Assembly (NCBI GenBank): GCA_023416335.1
Contig: JAEZHY010000145.1
Coordinates: 1 to 44,999, forward strand
DNA from: Pseudomonadota bacterium
GTDB taxonomy: Bacteria; Desulfobacterota; Syntrophobacteria; Syntrophobacterales; Syntrophobacteraceae
Direction: 5' to 3'
Length of the DNA: 44,999 bases
A program made the position numbers and the translations under genes. A model generated the notes under the pieces. It was not told where the DNA came from and did not search any database. It saw only the letters and a list, made by a program, of their open reading frames with translations. This document shows, one piece after another, positions 1-7,904 of this stretch (position 1 is the first letter of the stretch; each line of letters begins with the position of its first letter).

Positions 1-1
1 C

Positions 2-622
2 GCCCCATCCATTCCTAGGCCATCACTTCGGAAGAGTGACATGGCATCAGAGTCAGGGCATGAGTATATGGGTAGAAATCCCACAGCCATGCCGGCTGAC
101 AGCATCCCAGAACTGCCATACATGCAAAGGGCAAGAGCAATTGCGGAACAGTCTACCGGCCCTGACCCGAGTGTCGAAATTCCCAAACAAGCTGAAGCTC
201 CCGCTCCCATAACCCGGTCTGCGGCACGAAGCGTAGCATTGACCGGTATTCATGAACGAGTACCAGGAGCCTATTTTACCGGTGATATGAGTCGCAAAAT
301 TTCCACTGCAGCCAAAGGGGTTGTAAAAAAAACTGCAGCCCCCGTCCCCAAGAATACGGATATGAAAACGGAAGTATCGGCAAAGATTTACAAGGTTTAT
401 GAGTTGCCCGCCAGCGTACAGGATTCCCTTCCAGGACTCATTATCTGCAGACTCGTTTACTCAGAGGATGCTAAGGATAGGCTCATAGTAGTCGACGGTA
501 TGAAAATGCACGAGGGACAAGAAGATGATGCAGTCGGCTTAAGGTTGGAGGAGATCACAAACGATGGTGCAGTATTCAGATGCAACGGTTTTCGGTTTTA
601 CAAGGCTGTAAAGGGCAATTAG
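2..622 (+). CDS. GspB-like type II secretion protein, C-terminal part (5' end outside window)
   Basis: The frame is open from base 2, before the first ATG at 41, so the gene begins upstream of the window and is 5'-truncated here. The last ~85 residues fit the GspB C-terminal (T2SSB) domain: a stretch reading LPASVQDSLPGL, then SEDAKDRLIVVDG, a GLRLEEITNDGAVF block and a final FRFYK. In known GspB proteins a cytoplasmic tail and one membrane helix precede a Pro-rich linker; the visible Pro/Ala/Lys-rich part at about residues 15-110 would be that linker, and the helix must lie outside the window. GspB works with the GspA ATPase in type II secretion assembly. Assignment rests on motif similarity. 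No other secretion gene is visible. Confidence 0.6.
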   Translation, partial: APSIPRPSLRKSDMASESGHEYMGRNPTAMPADSIPELPYMQRARAIAEQSTGPDPSVEIPKQAEAPAPITRSAARSVALTGIHERVPGAYFTGDMSRKISTAAKGVVKKTAAPVPKNTDMKTEVSAKIYKVYELPASVQDSLPGLIICRLVYSEDAKDRLIVVDGMKMHEGQEDDAVGLRLEEITNDGAVFRCNGFRFYKAVKGN

Positions 623-773
623 AGAAGTTCGACCTTCGAAGAGTCGATTAGGCGGCGCGAGGCGCTGTTAATGTGCCAAGTCTTCCCTGAGCGTTTGCAC
701 GTTACTATGCATAAACTTCCGAAACGCGAGGCATGAGCCAGACGAGAGAAGGTCAATCTAAAGGGGTCGAAAC

Positions 774-1025
774 TCAATACGGACCGTGGGGACCACGGTG
801 CCTTCTTCCTCTTGCGTACTCCATCTTGATGGGGATCAGATTTTCCGATCCTGATCTAAAAACAAACTGGCTATTTTTTCTGGAGTGCTCCAAATTGATC
901 AGGCTTTGAATTCCAAAATCATCCCCGGATTTCAAAACCCGGTGTTCAGACTGTACAAGAAGGATGGAGATTGCGAAGACTATCGGGGCCAAGAATAACC
1001 GTGATGAAAAAATATTTTTTTTCAT
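774..1025 (-). CDS. Small exported or membrane-anchored basic protein, function unknown
   Basis: This 83-residue protein begins with MKKNIF followed by a hydrophobic stretch (about residues 10-25), so it is probably exported or held by one N-terminal helix. No cysteine suggests a lipoprotein. The C-terminus is basic and rich in Gly, His and Arg (GRRHRGPHGPY). I do not recognise a family. The gene is supported by a strong Shine-Dalgarno sequence (GGAGGAG) five bases before the ATG and by a good promoter at 1065-1092. It stands alone, convergent with the GspB-like gene. The Gly-rich basic tail resembles in style the small secreted protein at 3622-3894. It could be a substrate for a peptide-modifying enzyme encoded elsewhere, but nothing in the window shows this. 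Confidence 0.6.
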   Translation of the reverse strand: MKKNIFSSRLFLAPIVFAISILLVQSEHRVLKSGDDFGIQSLINLEHSRKNSQFVFRSGSENLIPIKMEYARGRRHRGPHGPY

Positions 1026-1064
1026 TTCTACTCCTCCGCGTTTCTGAAATTCAAATTATCGCCT

Positions 1065-1092
1065 ATTATAGGTAATTGCTAGAGATTCTCAA
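1065..1092 (-). promoter_or_regulatory. Sigma-70-type promoter of the small exported protein gene
   Basis: On the minus strand TTGAGA (1092-1087) and a perfect TATAAT (1070-1065) are separated by 16 bases. The -10 lies about 40 bases before the start codon of the gene at 774-1025, which has a strong ribosome binding site. Confidence 0.6.
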
Positions 1093-1381
1093 TAAATCCC
1101 AAAGCGTATATGCTCTTGCCAAATTAGGTAAATTGCAGGGTGAAGGTACGGCCAATCCAATCAAAAGTACTTGCCTACTGCAAGGTGATGCGGTCGCATT
1201 TGCGCAAACTGACGGCGATCGGGACAAGCGATGCACTGTTTACGCAGGTGAACCCCTGCCAAAGATGGTCGCGGGTTTTGTATTCTTTCTCAATTCTGCA
1301 TATTACCTTTTATGGTGACAGTATTGGTCCAAGCCACTTATATGACTGACTAAGGCGATATGGAATGATTCCATTGTTTGC
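1093..1381. other. No gene seen
   Basis: Short overlapping open frames occur on both strands, but none has a ribosome binding site or recognisable family features. It lies directly before a clear pseudogene and is best read as decayed sequence. Confidence 0.4.
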
Positions 1382-1735
1382 GGAGGCTTGTATCATTACG
1401 GTGAGAGTGGGACTTGTGAGTTGGACGATTTGGCTATTTGCAATAAATGGACGGGAAACTTGGCTCCTTGGGACGCTCCGCAACGATTGGTGATCATGGG
1501 GCTTTATTAACACGTGCGCACCCTGCGTAAGTGAAATCTTTTAAGTCCTGGTCGGGGAAACCTGAGGTCCATGTCGGCAGGATCTGCTAATTTGGGCAAC
1601 AGATTTTTGGTGATTGATGCCCTTCACCTACCCCTTTTCGATGAGTCTGACCTGGAGCGCAAATTTGGTGATGAATACGCTGAATACAAAAAGAACCGTT
1701 CCCTTGGATACCACACTACAAAGCATGGCGAGGGG
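1382..1735 (+). pseudogene. Isoprenylcysteine/phospholipid methyltransferase family remnant
   Basis: Translating across frames recovers in order the landmarks of the small membrane methyltransferase family (ICMT/PEMT type). Near 1390-1440 is a hydrophobic stretch reading like WTIWLFAINGR. At 1470-1530 comes APWDAPQRLVIMGLY, then a TAA where the family has Arg, then HVR, matching the usual GLYRxVRNPMY motif with its second half corrupted. At 1600-1690 is LPLFDESDLERKFGDEYAEY, matching the family's C-terminal EExxLxxxFGxxYxxY motif. After this the frame shifts again where a VPRW-like end is expected. With a stop and at least two frameshifts it cannot give an active enzyme. Active relatives methylate lipid-linked or prenylated substrates at the membrane using S-adenosylmethionine. 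Confidence 0.6.
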
Positions 1736-2008
1736 CGGCAATTATTTTCCTTTCTTCTCAACCCTCCTTGCCAACGTGGAAGAGCTCGAATCGGCAGTAT
1801 TGCACAAGAGTATGATCTGGATGTGCTGACTCGACAAGGCACACCCAAGGTCAGCTCCCTTTCGAACCTGTACCGGCATTGTGCTTTAATTATCGAGCCG
1901 ATTTTCTCTTTTTCTGATTCTGCTGGGCCAAGGAACAGGCTCTCCTCATAAGCTCCAGTGCATTCATTGAGCCTTGGGAATGAGGAACCAAATGTCTATG
2001 TTGAAGTG

Positions 2009-2440
2009 ATGGGAAAACCAGTCCTTATCACTACTTTCGGTTCGCTTGGTGATCTTCACCCCTATCTTGCGTTGGCTATAGGATTGAAGGCGCGGGGTCA
2101 TGCACCTGTAATCGCCACTTCCGAATTGTACCGCGGAGTTATCGAGCAGGACGGGATCGGTTTTCATCCCGTACGCCCCGATATCGACCCCAATGACCAT
2201 GAACTGATAAAAAAGGCTCTGCACCCAAGACTCGGGCCGGAGTTTCTGATACTAGAAGTCCTCCTCCCCAGATCAAATTGTCAGGGACCAGGAGAGATAC
2301 CTGAACTTTACGGAATGAGTTCCCGCCCTGAGGGCTATTGCATGGCCCTGATATCTCCTACGTGGTCTCAATAATGGAATACCCGTGGGCATAGCGCCTA
2401 GTCTGGAGTATGCTTGTCAAGGTGATCTAAGCTATGCCGC
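2009..2440 (+). pseudogene. Sterol/UDP-glucuronosyl-type glycosyltransferase, N-terminal remnant
   Basis: From the ATG at 2009 the frame encodes a start typical of GT1-family (Glyco_transf_28) glycosyltransferases: MGKPVLITTFGSLGDLHPY, ALAIGLKARGHAPVIAT, then GIGFHPVRPDIDPND and HPRLGPEFLILEVLLPR. This is the N-terminal acceptor-binding Rossmann half. About 90 codons in, similarity ends and the frame stops at 2374; a shifted frame briefly continues with HGPDISYVVSIMEYPWA before another stop. The C-terminal nucleotide-sugar domain is absent, so the full ~420-residue enzyme is gone. A short peptide could still be made, but activity is not expected. It sits beside another pseudogene, so this block looks like a decaying accessory segment. 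Confidence 0.6.
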
Positions 2441-2721
2441 GATCTCAAGCAAGATTTTTGCCCATCAACTTTTTCACGACATTATGTATATCGATGTTGT
2501 AGTTGAATATTCCTGATTCAGAATTATCTTGACTTCAATCTTATTCCGCAGCCGTGAACCTGCGGATCATATCAGACTTAGTCCGCAACAGCATTTTGCT
2601 CATAAATTACGGAAACAACTCCGCACGGAAACGTTTTGCTAACCACTGAATCCACAGATTACCGGGAGTGAAGCAATTGGACCTCGGGTAATATCAACGA
2701 ACTTTCAGAAAAGGGGCTATT

Positions 2722-3561
2722 GTGAGATCCTGGCAATTACCTATAGGAGCACTGGTTTTTATCCTCTTGCTGATGGGTTTCAGTCATGCAGCACACTCCG
2801 CCCAGGGAAAAGCACCTGAGTCCGTTTCCGGGGGGGGCGAAGCCGGCGAGTTCTCCGTTTCCACATCCCTTGATATTTTCAGCCAGTACGTATTTCGCGG
2901 GGTGGCCAGCAACAAGGGCGGCGCGGTAATCGAACCTTCCGTTTCGTTGGGCTACAAAGGACTTTCGTTTTCGGTTTGGGGAAACCTCGACGCCAACCCC
3001 GCTAATGGTCTGAAAAACTGGACAGAGACCGATGTCGTTCTTTCCTATTCCCATAATTTGACAAAGAATCTCGATGTGCGGGGCGGAGCAATTTATTATT
3101 TTCTCGAGAACGCTTCCAACGATGCAATCGAAGTTTTCGGAGGAGCAACATACCATTTCCCTTGGTTCAACGTCTCTTTCACGGCATACAAGGAAGTCAC
3201 TTACTATCCGGGGTGGTGGCTTCAGTTGGACGTGAATAGAACCATCCCCCTCCCATATTACGGAATGAGCCTTTTCCTGGATGCAAGGTTCGGATACCAG
3301 ATCTTATATGGGAACAATAACCTCTTGAACACCTCACCAATCGAGTACGGGAACTTTTCGGATTTGCAGTCAGGACTGGTCATGGCGGCACTCAATATAC
3401 CCTTTAAGAACATTCCCTCGGTCAATATATTCTATGTAACCCCCGTAATTGGTGTCGCCTATCCTCTTTCCTCCGCGGGATCGCATTACATTGCGGCCAA
3501 TTCTGTAGATAATCAGGATACGCATATTTTCGGGGGGGTGAGTCTGCTGGTCCGCTTTTAA
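2722..3561 (+). CDS. Outer-membrane beta-barrel protein (TorF/gcw_chp-like porin)
   Basis: A 279-residue protein with a signal peptide (hydrophobic residues ~6-22, cleavage probably near AHSAQG). After it comes a barrel-type sequence of alternating aromatic strands starting FSVSTSLDIFSQYVFRGV, which is the hallmark start of the TIGR02001-like uncharacterised porin family, and it ends in VSLLVRF with the terminal Phe required by the BAM machinery. The start is GTG, chosen because AAGGGG lies six bases upstream and the signal peptide begins there. It should sit in the outer membrane; the substrate is unknown. It stands alone, with a hairpin at 3568-3595 just after its stop codon. Confidence 0.75.
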   Translation: MRSWQLPIGALVFILLLMGFSHAAHSAQGKAPESVSGGGEAGEFSVSTSLDIFSQYVFRGVASNKGGAVIEPSVSLGYKGLSFSVWGNLDANPANGLKNWTETDVVLSYSHNLTKNLDVRGGAIYYFLENASNDAIEVFGGATYHFPWFNVSFTAYKEVTYYPGWWLQLDVNRTIPLPYYGMSLFLDARFGYQILYGNNNLLNTSPIEYGNFSDLQSGLVMAALNIPFKNIPSVNIFYVTPVIGVAYPLSSAGSHYIAANSVDNQDTHIFGGVSLLVRF

Positions 3562-3595
3562 AAAAAATCAGGAGAGAATGAAAATCCTCTCCTGA
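3561..3595 (-). terminator. Rho-independent terminator of the Gly-rich peptide gene
   Basis: A perfect 9-bp stem (TCAGGAGAG at 3568-3576 with CTCTCCTGA at 3587-3595) encloses a 10-base loop. On the minus strand it is followed by seven or more T residues, as expected for the gene ending at 3622. On the plus strand there is no T run, so it would only weakly stop the barrel gene. Confidence 0.75.
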
Positions 3596-3621
3596 ATCCA
3601 ATCTCGCTTACAAGCTCTGGC

Positions 3622-3894
3622 TTATCTACCCATGCCACCGTCGCCTTCACCGCCGCCTTCGCCTCTGGCAAGCTGCACATGGGCCTGAGGAGCGATCGCA
3701 TTCCGCTCGGAAAGGACACGACCGAAACCACCTTCACCGCCGTGACCGCCTTCACCGCCGCCGCCTTCACCACCTCTGGCAAGCTGCACATGATCCACAA
3801 GTGTGTTTGTACCGGCCGCATTTGCATTCTGCCGGAAACCGAATCCGAACATAAGCAATATGGCCAAGCTAAAGCATAAAGCTGTAAGTTTCAT
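3622..3894 (-). CDS. Small secreted Gly/Glu-rich protein with an internal repeat
   Basis: A 90-residue protein with a clear signal peptide (MKLTALCFSLAILLMFGFGF, cleavage probably after ANA at about residue 27). The mature part contains two copies of a unit that starts HVQLARG and continues into Gly/Glu repeats: the first at about residues 35-59 and the second at about residues 72-90, ending GGMGR. A GGGGG-type ribosome binding site lies six bases before the ATG and a terminator follows the gene. No cysteines occur in the mature part. The repeated cassette resembles precursors of Gly-rich modified or adhesive peptides, but no maturation enzyme lies nearby. I do not recognise the family. The aryl-sulfate sulfotransferase 5 kb away also ends in a Gly-rich tail. 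Confidence 0.7.
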   Translation of the reverse strand: MKLTALCFSLAILLMFGFGFRQNANAAGTNTLVDHVQLARGGEGGGGEGGHGGEGGFGRVLSERNAIAPQAHVQLARGEGGGEGDGGMGR

Positions 3895-4794
3895 TCTATC
3901 CCCCTAATTTCGTGAGGTTTTATCTCTTTACCAGAAAAATAAGGAGCTAACAAAAAAGGTCAAATTTTTGAAGTGTTTAAAACCCTGAATAGAGACCTGC
4001 CCAAAAGACTGCGTTTATTCGGGAGAATTCGGGGTTGATGCTCCGAGAACTTGGCCGGCACTGAAACACAACTTGCCAACATCTTAAACCCGATTAAGCT
4101 CAAATTATGATCCGGAGAATTTGAGAAGACAGTGCGGCAGTTCGTGTCCGGCGTTCAATTTGGCGAGAGAGTGGCAGACAACTTCGAATAGGCTGCTCCA
4201 TGATCGAGACATCAAGGCGGTGGGCAAGCACCAAGATCAATGCAACTCAAGCTTGCGCTGCCATGGTACTCCATTTCCGCCACCGAGCATCATGACCCGG
4301 CATCGATTATTGCTTCTCTTTTTATCGATTTCCTCGACAAGATTTTCCCTACTTGAAAAAGCTCTGTGGTAACGGGTCGGTTATCCGGAATGCGCGGCTT
4401 GGTTGCCCGCTATCCGGCAACCCGGGATTGACGAGGTTTGCCCGGTCAACCCGGCCAAGGTTGCATTAAGCATCGGCATCATACGGACTTTGACGAAAAG
4501 GGGGGCAGTGGAGGTGAAGCGGTATCATGCGGGTATCATCCAAGTATCATTCCGGTACTGCTTGAAAGTTGAAGATCGGCTTCTGATCCAGGTTTGCAGC
4601 TTGATCTATTGTCTTCGCATTTAGAAAAATTTCCGCTCGATCAAGATCGAGCAGATCTTTGAAAACCGAATAGTTTCATTTCTTCTCTTCAGTGGGGGGC
4701 GACAATTGCGCCTGCAAGGCCGAGGTGGGTGTTGCCCAAATGAAAACGGTTGTGCACCCAAACCAACCCGCGCATTCATTTCGTCCGTGACGTG
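3895..4794. other. Non-coding stretch
   Basis: No frame here has a ribosome binding site, codon bias or recognisable protein features. It holds the three GTATCAT repeats at 4522-4550 and a short CCGG-rich imperfect palindromic patch near 4400-4460. Otherwise nothing is seen. Confidence 0.5.
4522..4550 (+). repeat. Three GTATCAT direct repeats with 11-bp period
   Basis: GTATCAT occurs at 4522-4528, 4533-4539 and 4544-4550, exactly 11 bases apart, followed in phase by a partial GGTACTG. Helically phased direct repeats of this kind can be binding sites for a DNA-binding protein. No gene directly downstream explains it. Confidence 0.6.
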
Positions 4795-4816
4795 GCGCGG
4801 TCGGAAAACCGCGCCA
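4795..4816. repeat. GC-rich hairpin repeat (GGCGCGGT/ACCGCGCC)
   Basis: An 8-bp inverted repeat with a 6-base centre. The theme (a G/C-rich arm ending in GGT around a CCGA-like centre) recurs as GGCACGGT/ACCGTGCC near 21450-21480 and 25034-25056, so it is part of a dispersed palindrome family. Confidence 0.5.
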
Positions 4817-5009
4817 TAACGAATTAAGAATTCGTGTGGCGGAGGGGGCGTCGGTTGCGACCGGAATCGGAGCGGAGTAGTACCATCCTGCCCACCGCTT
4901 GCCCCTGGATGATCAAGGCCCCTCGGACCGGCTGGGTGGTGGGCACCCCAAAATACCGGAACCGCGCTTCCACCCTGCCGCGCTACCGGCAATTTGAGGC
5001 CATGATACT

Positions 5010-5335
5010 GTTTTCTTTCGTGATTTTCGTACTACTACCAGGCATTTTCTTGTTTTTTGACCTCTTAGATGCACTTTAAGCCGAGGGGAACCGAACAGCA
5101 CTTTCGTGAATTTCGTACTCGTATGGCTCATCCAAGAACGATGGGTTACACTCCGTGACCGTGTCGTAACCGACCGGGGCAGGGCTGGTTTTCATCAGTG
5201 ACACGACACAGTCTCTCCGCTCCACCCATCCGACGACCTTATCCAATTGTTTTCTTTCGTGATTTTCGTGAATTTCGTGGTTGAAAAGTCTTTGTCTTTG
5301 TACTTTGGTTGCGGCTTTGCTGCTCCAAGTATTTC
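5010..5335 (+). repeat. Long interspersed non-coding repeat, copy 1
   Basis: This ~325-bp block matches 40612-40975 at high identity over nearly its whole length. Shared landmarks in order: TTTTCTTTCGTGATTTTCGT plus ACTACTACCAG, GAGGGGAACCGAAC, TTTCGTACTCGTA, ACGATGGGTT, GTGTCGTAACCGACCGGGG, ACGACCTTATCCAATTG and TTTGGTTGCGGCT. Short frames across it are not conserved between the copies, so it looks non-coding. A shorter piece of the 3' end recurs at 5575-5645. The element has no transposase, and no terminal repeats are obvious. Confidence 0.75.
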
Positions 5336-5379
5336 GTGGTTCAGAAGCCTTTGTATTTTCCTTTGGTTCCGGCCATACC

Positions 5380-5520
5380 CGTCAGGGTTTTTCAACCTTC
5401 CTCAGACTTTGTCGGACTTGCGTCAAGGCTATTTCAAGGTTTATCAGGGTTGCATATCTCTTCCGTTCAAGGTTAATCAAGTTTTATCAAAGGCTATCAG
5501 GGGTCTTCAGGGTTAAAAAA
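5380..5520 (+). repeat. Degenerate short tandem repeats (CAAGG / TATCAGGG units)
   Basis: The stretch is built of variants of TCAAGGTTTATCAGGG: for example CAAGGCTATTTCAAGG, TTTATCAGGGTTGC, CAAGGTTAATCAAG, TATCAAAGGCTATCAGGG and TTCAGGGTT. The unit length is irregular, 15-20 bases. No protein-coding evidence is present. Confidence 0.5.
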
Positions 5521-5574
5521 ATTCTGTGGAAGGTGTCAATGCCCTCAGAAACGGAGTGCCCCATTCAAAATCGA

Positions 5575-5645
5575 TGTCTCTTTCGTGAATTTCGTAGTTA
5601 AGGGTTTTGTTTTTGCATTTTGGTTGCGGCTCTGCTGCCCCAAGG
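5575..5645 (+). repeat. Partial copy of the long interspersed repeat
   Basis: TTTCGTGAATTTCGTAGTT followed by TTTTGCATTTTGGTTGCGGC and CTCTGC matches the 3' part of the repeats at 5010-5335 and 40612-40975, giving a local second copy. Confidence 0.6.
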
Positions 5646-5893
5646 ATTTTGCGGTCCCGGGTTTTGCCTTTTGCCTGGTTGTCCGGAATGCCCCCCCCCG
5701 CCACTGTATTGACTTGCCCAATCAAATGATTAGTAAGGCATCATAAAAGTTTCAAGGCCTAGGTGGCCTTGGCGCACACTTTCAAAAAACCATTTCCTAC
5801 ATCAATCAGGTCCAACAAAACCCAGGGAGGCCGTCTTCTCCTCCGCGGAAAGACAGGCACCCATTCACGCCAATCCTTGGAAAGGGGGCTCCC

Positions 5894-7432
5894 ATGATCC
5901 GGCACTCCAATAAGCATTGGTATTTACTATGTATTATTGCACTCGGGCTAACTCTCTCCCTGTGTCCCGCAGCCCATGCAAAAACAATTTATGTCGGCTC
6001 GGGTTCGTCCTGGGCAACTATTCAGAGCGGAATCGATGCCGCTGCCGACGGGGACACTGTCATCGTCAGGCCCGGCTATTACACCGGTCCCGGCAACCTT
6101 AACCTGGACCTCCGGGGCAAGGCGATCGTGCTCAAGTCCGAAAGCGGTCCTTCCAGATGCACTATCGATGCTCAGCACAACGGCAGGGGATTCTATTTTC
6201 ACAGCGGTGAAACGAGGAACACGGTAATCTGGGGATTCACGATCAAAAACGGTCTCGACGTCGACGTGCAAAGCGACGGAGTTCCGGGCGGCGGAGGGAT
6301 CCTGATTTCGGGATCTTCCCCTACCATACGAAGCTGCATTATAAGCGCATGTGAATCGCAGACACTAATCAACCCGGGCGGCGGCGGAGGGATCAACATC
6401 AACTCCGGTTCGGCCCCCATGATCGCGGGCTGTACAATTGCCGGCAACAGCAGTTTCGGTCCGGGCGGCGGAATCTTCAGCCTGGATTCGTCACCACGGA
6501 TCATGAATACCCGAGTAGCAAGCAATCTCACCTCAGGTTCCGCCGGGGGCGGGTTATACTTTGCGAGATCCGATGCGACAACGGGATCGGCAATGGTGGA
6601 CGGTTGCACGATCATCGGGAACGGCCCGGTTCAAGATAGTACGAACGCATTGAACGGCGGCGGCATAAACTGTTCCAGCGACAGTGTTTCCATCCTCAAC
6701 TCCACCATTTCAGGCAACCGTGCGGCAAACGGAGCCGGAATCTGGGGCGGTTCGAACCTCAGGGTCATCAACTGCTCGGTATTGTCCAACAGGGCTGATG
6801 CCGAGGGCGGAGGGATTCACTCCGTCGCAACGGGCAACAGGATCGTGAACACCAAAATCGATATGAACGTGGCGCAGGAAGGGGGCGGTATCTGGGCCAC
6901 CGGTCCATTTTCTGCGGTCAACTGTTCGTTTGAACGGAATTCCGCGACGGACGGCGGAGCTTTGTTCGGAGCAGACGGCGAAAAAGTCGTAGTATCGAAC
7001 AGCACCTTTTTCAGGAACGCCGGGGGAGCCTTGAGTTTCCTCGGAGCCGGCAACATTGTCACCAACTGTTCATTCGGCATCGCGACCAGCCCCTGGATCA
7101 AATCGACCGGCAGCGTCTATGCCACAAACTGCATCTTCTGGGGCAATTCCGCGGGCTTCGAACCCGCATCGCCCGGCCAGAATATCTTGATCAACTATTC
7201 CGACGTGCAGGGAGGGTGGGCAGGCACGAACAACATCAATGCAAACCCGCTCTTTATGAGTTCAGTCGATGGGGACTTCCATCTCAGGGTTAACTCGCCC
7301 TGCATCAACACGGGCCTCAACAGCGGACGAGTCGGAAAAACCGTAAATATCCTCGCGCGGCCATACGACAAGGACGGCAATGTCATAACCGGCCCCATGG
7401 ACATGGGCGCCTATCAGTACCAGGGCCAATAA
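5894..7432 (+). CDS. Secreted right-handed parallel beta-helix protein
   Basis: A 512-residue protein with a signal peptide (residues ~1-29, ending CPAAHA). It opens with KTIYVGSGSSWATIQSGIDA and ADGDTVIVRPGYYTG, the DUF1565/pectate-lyase-like start of a right-handed beta-helix. About fifteen coils follow, with recurring small motifs such as GGGI, NCSF, SGNRA and INCSV in which Asn/Ser/Cys stack at turns. The C-terminus (PLFMSSVDGDFHLRVNSPCINTG, split around residue 460, then GPMDMGAYQYQG) is the standard end of this class. Lyase catalytic residues are not identifiable; it may bind or cleave polysaccharide, or act as a surface protein. The start is set by AAGGGGG six bases before the ATG. It is a single gene. 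Confidence 0.8.
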   Translation: MIRHSNKHWYLLCIIALGLTLSLCPAAHAKTIYVGSGSSWATIQSGIDAAADGDTVIVRPGYYTGPGNLNLDLRGKAIVLKSESGPSRCTIDAQHNGRGFYFHSGETRNTVIWGFTIKNGLDVDVQSDGVPGGGGILISGSSPTIRSCIISACESQTLINPGGGGGININSGSAPMIAGCTIAGNSSFGPGGGIFSLDSSPRIMNTRVASNLTSGSAGGGLYFARSDATTGSAMVDGCTIIGNGPVQDSTNALNGGGINCSSDSVSILNSTISGNRAANGAGIWGGSNLRVINCSVLSNRADAEGGGIHSVATGNRIVNTKIDMNVAQEGGGIWATGPFSAVNCSFERNSATDGGALFGADGEKVVVSNSTFFRNAGGALSFLGAGNIVTNCSFGIATSPWIKSTGSVYATNCIFWGNSAGFEPASPGQNILINYSDVQGGWAGTNNINANPLFMSSVDGDFHLRVNSPCINTGLNSGRVGKTVNILARPYDKDGNVITGPMDMGAYQYQGQ

Positions 7433-7676
7433 ATTGAGCATGTGGGCCGCAGGGAGCGTACCGGCTCCTTTCGGCCCTCATGGGATCCATCCGCAAACGC
7501 CGCCATTAAGCCTCACCCGAACCCACATGGGGACCTCCGGTATTGGACCTAGGTCCAATTGTATAATCCGCAAGGGCTGCTAGATTGCAATCACCGTCGC
7601 GGTACTTCCGCTGGATTTGCTTACAGGTTCTGCTTACTCGCCCACGGCGAAAATGGAAGAGACGAGGATGAGGCAT
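7433..7676. other. Intergenic; hairpin and palindrome
   Basis: Just after the beta-helix gene a hairpin (GGGCCG 7444-7449 with CGGCCC 7472-7477, inner GGAGC/GCTCC) could end transcription although no T run follows. An 18-bp palindrome at 7542-7559 is listed separately. Confidence 0.4.
7542..7567 (+). promoter_or_regulatory. 18-bp perfect palindrome beside a TATAAT box
   Basis: ATTGGACCTAGGTCCAAT (7542-7559) is a perfect palindrome, and TATAAT follows at 7562-7567. A dimeric regulator bound here would cover the spacer and -35 position of a promoter reading rightward, which fits an operator. The only downstream candidate gene is the weak frame at 7677-7904. Confidence 0.4.
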
Positions 7677-7904
7677 ATGAACGCGAACGCAGTTGTTGCA
7701 ATGGCGCCCCCCAGTGAAGACGATCTGGCCATGATACGGCAGTTCACGGCAGTCATGATGAATTACAGAAGCCGTCTTGGAATGATAGTTTCCGGCCTGG
7801 ACGCCCCTCGAAGCAGGGGGAAGGATCGGATTAACGTTTATGGGGCGGTTTTCGGGCAGGACCTGGAAGCTGAAGCTGCAATCGCGCAACCCGGGGCAAA
7901 TTAG
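7677..7904 (+). CDS. Possible small hypothetical protein
   Basis: The frame from ATG 7677 encodes 75 residues starting MNANAVVAMAPPSEDDLAMI and ending EAAIAQPGAN. A GAGG-type sequence lies a few bases upstream, rather close to the start, and a palindrome plus TATAAT lies 110 bases upstream. No family is recognised. The opposite strand carries a longer open frame (7506-7925) without supporting signals. The call is weak; the region may be non-coding. Confidence 0.25.
   Translation: MNANAVVAMAPPSEDDLAMIRQFTAVMMNYRSRLGMIVSGLDAPRSRGKDRINVYGAVFGQDLEAEAAIAQPGAN

Noticed and set aside
3558..3827. 89-residue frame overlapping the Gly-rich peptide gene in another frame
   Set aside because: It lacks a signal peptide and ribosome binding site and is a shadow of the repeated Gly codons.
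4621..4992. 123-residue minus-strand frame
   Set aside because: Runs through dispersed hairpin sequence, Pro-rich low-complexity translation, no start signal.
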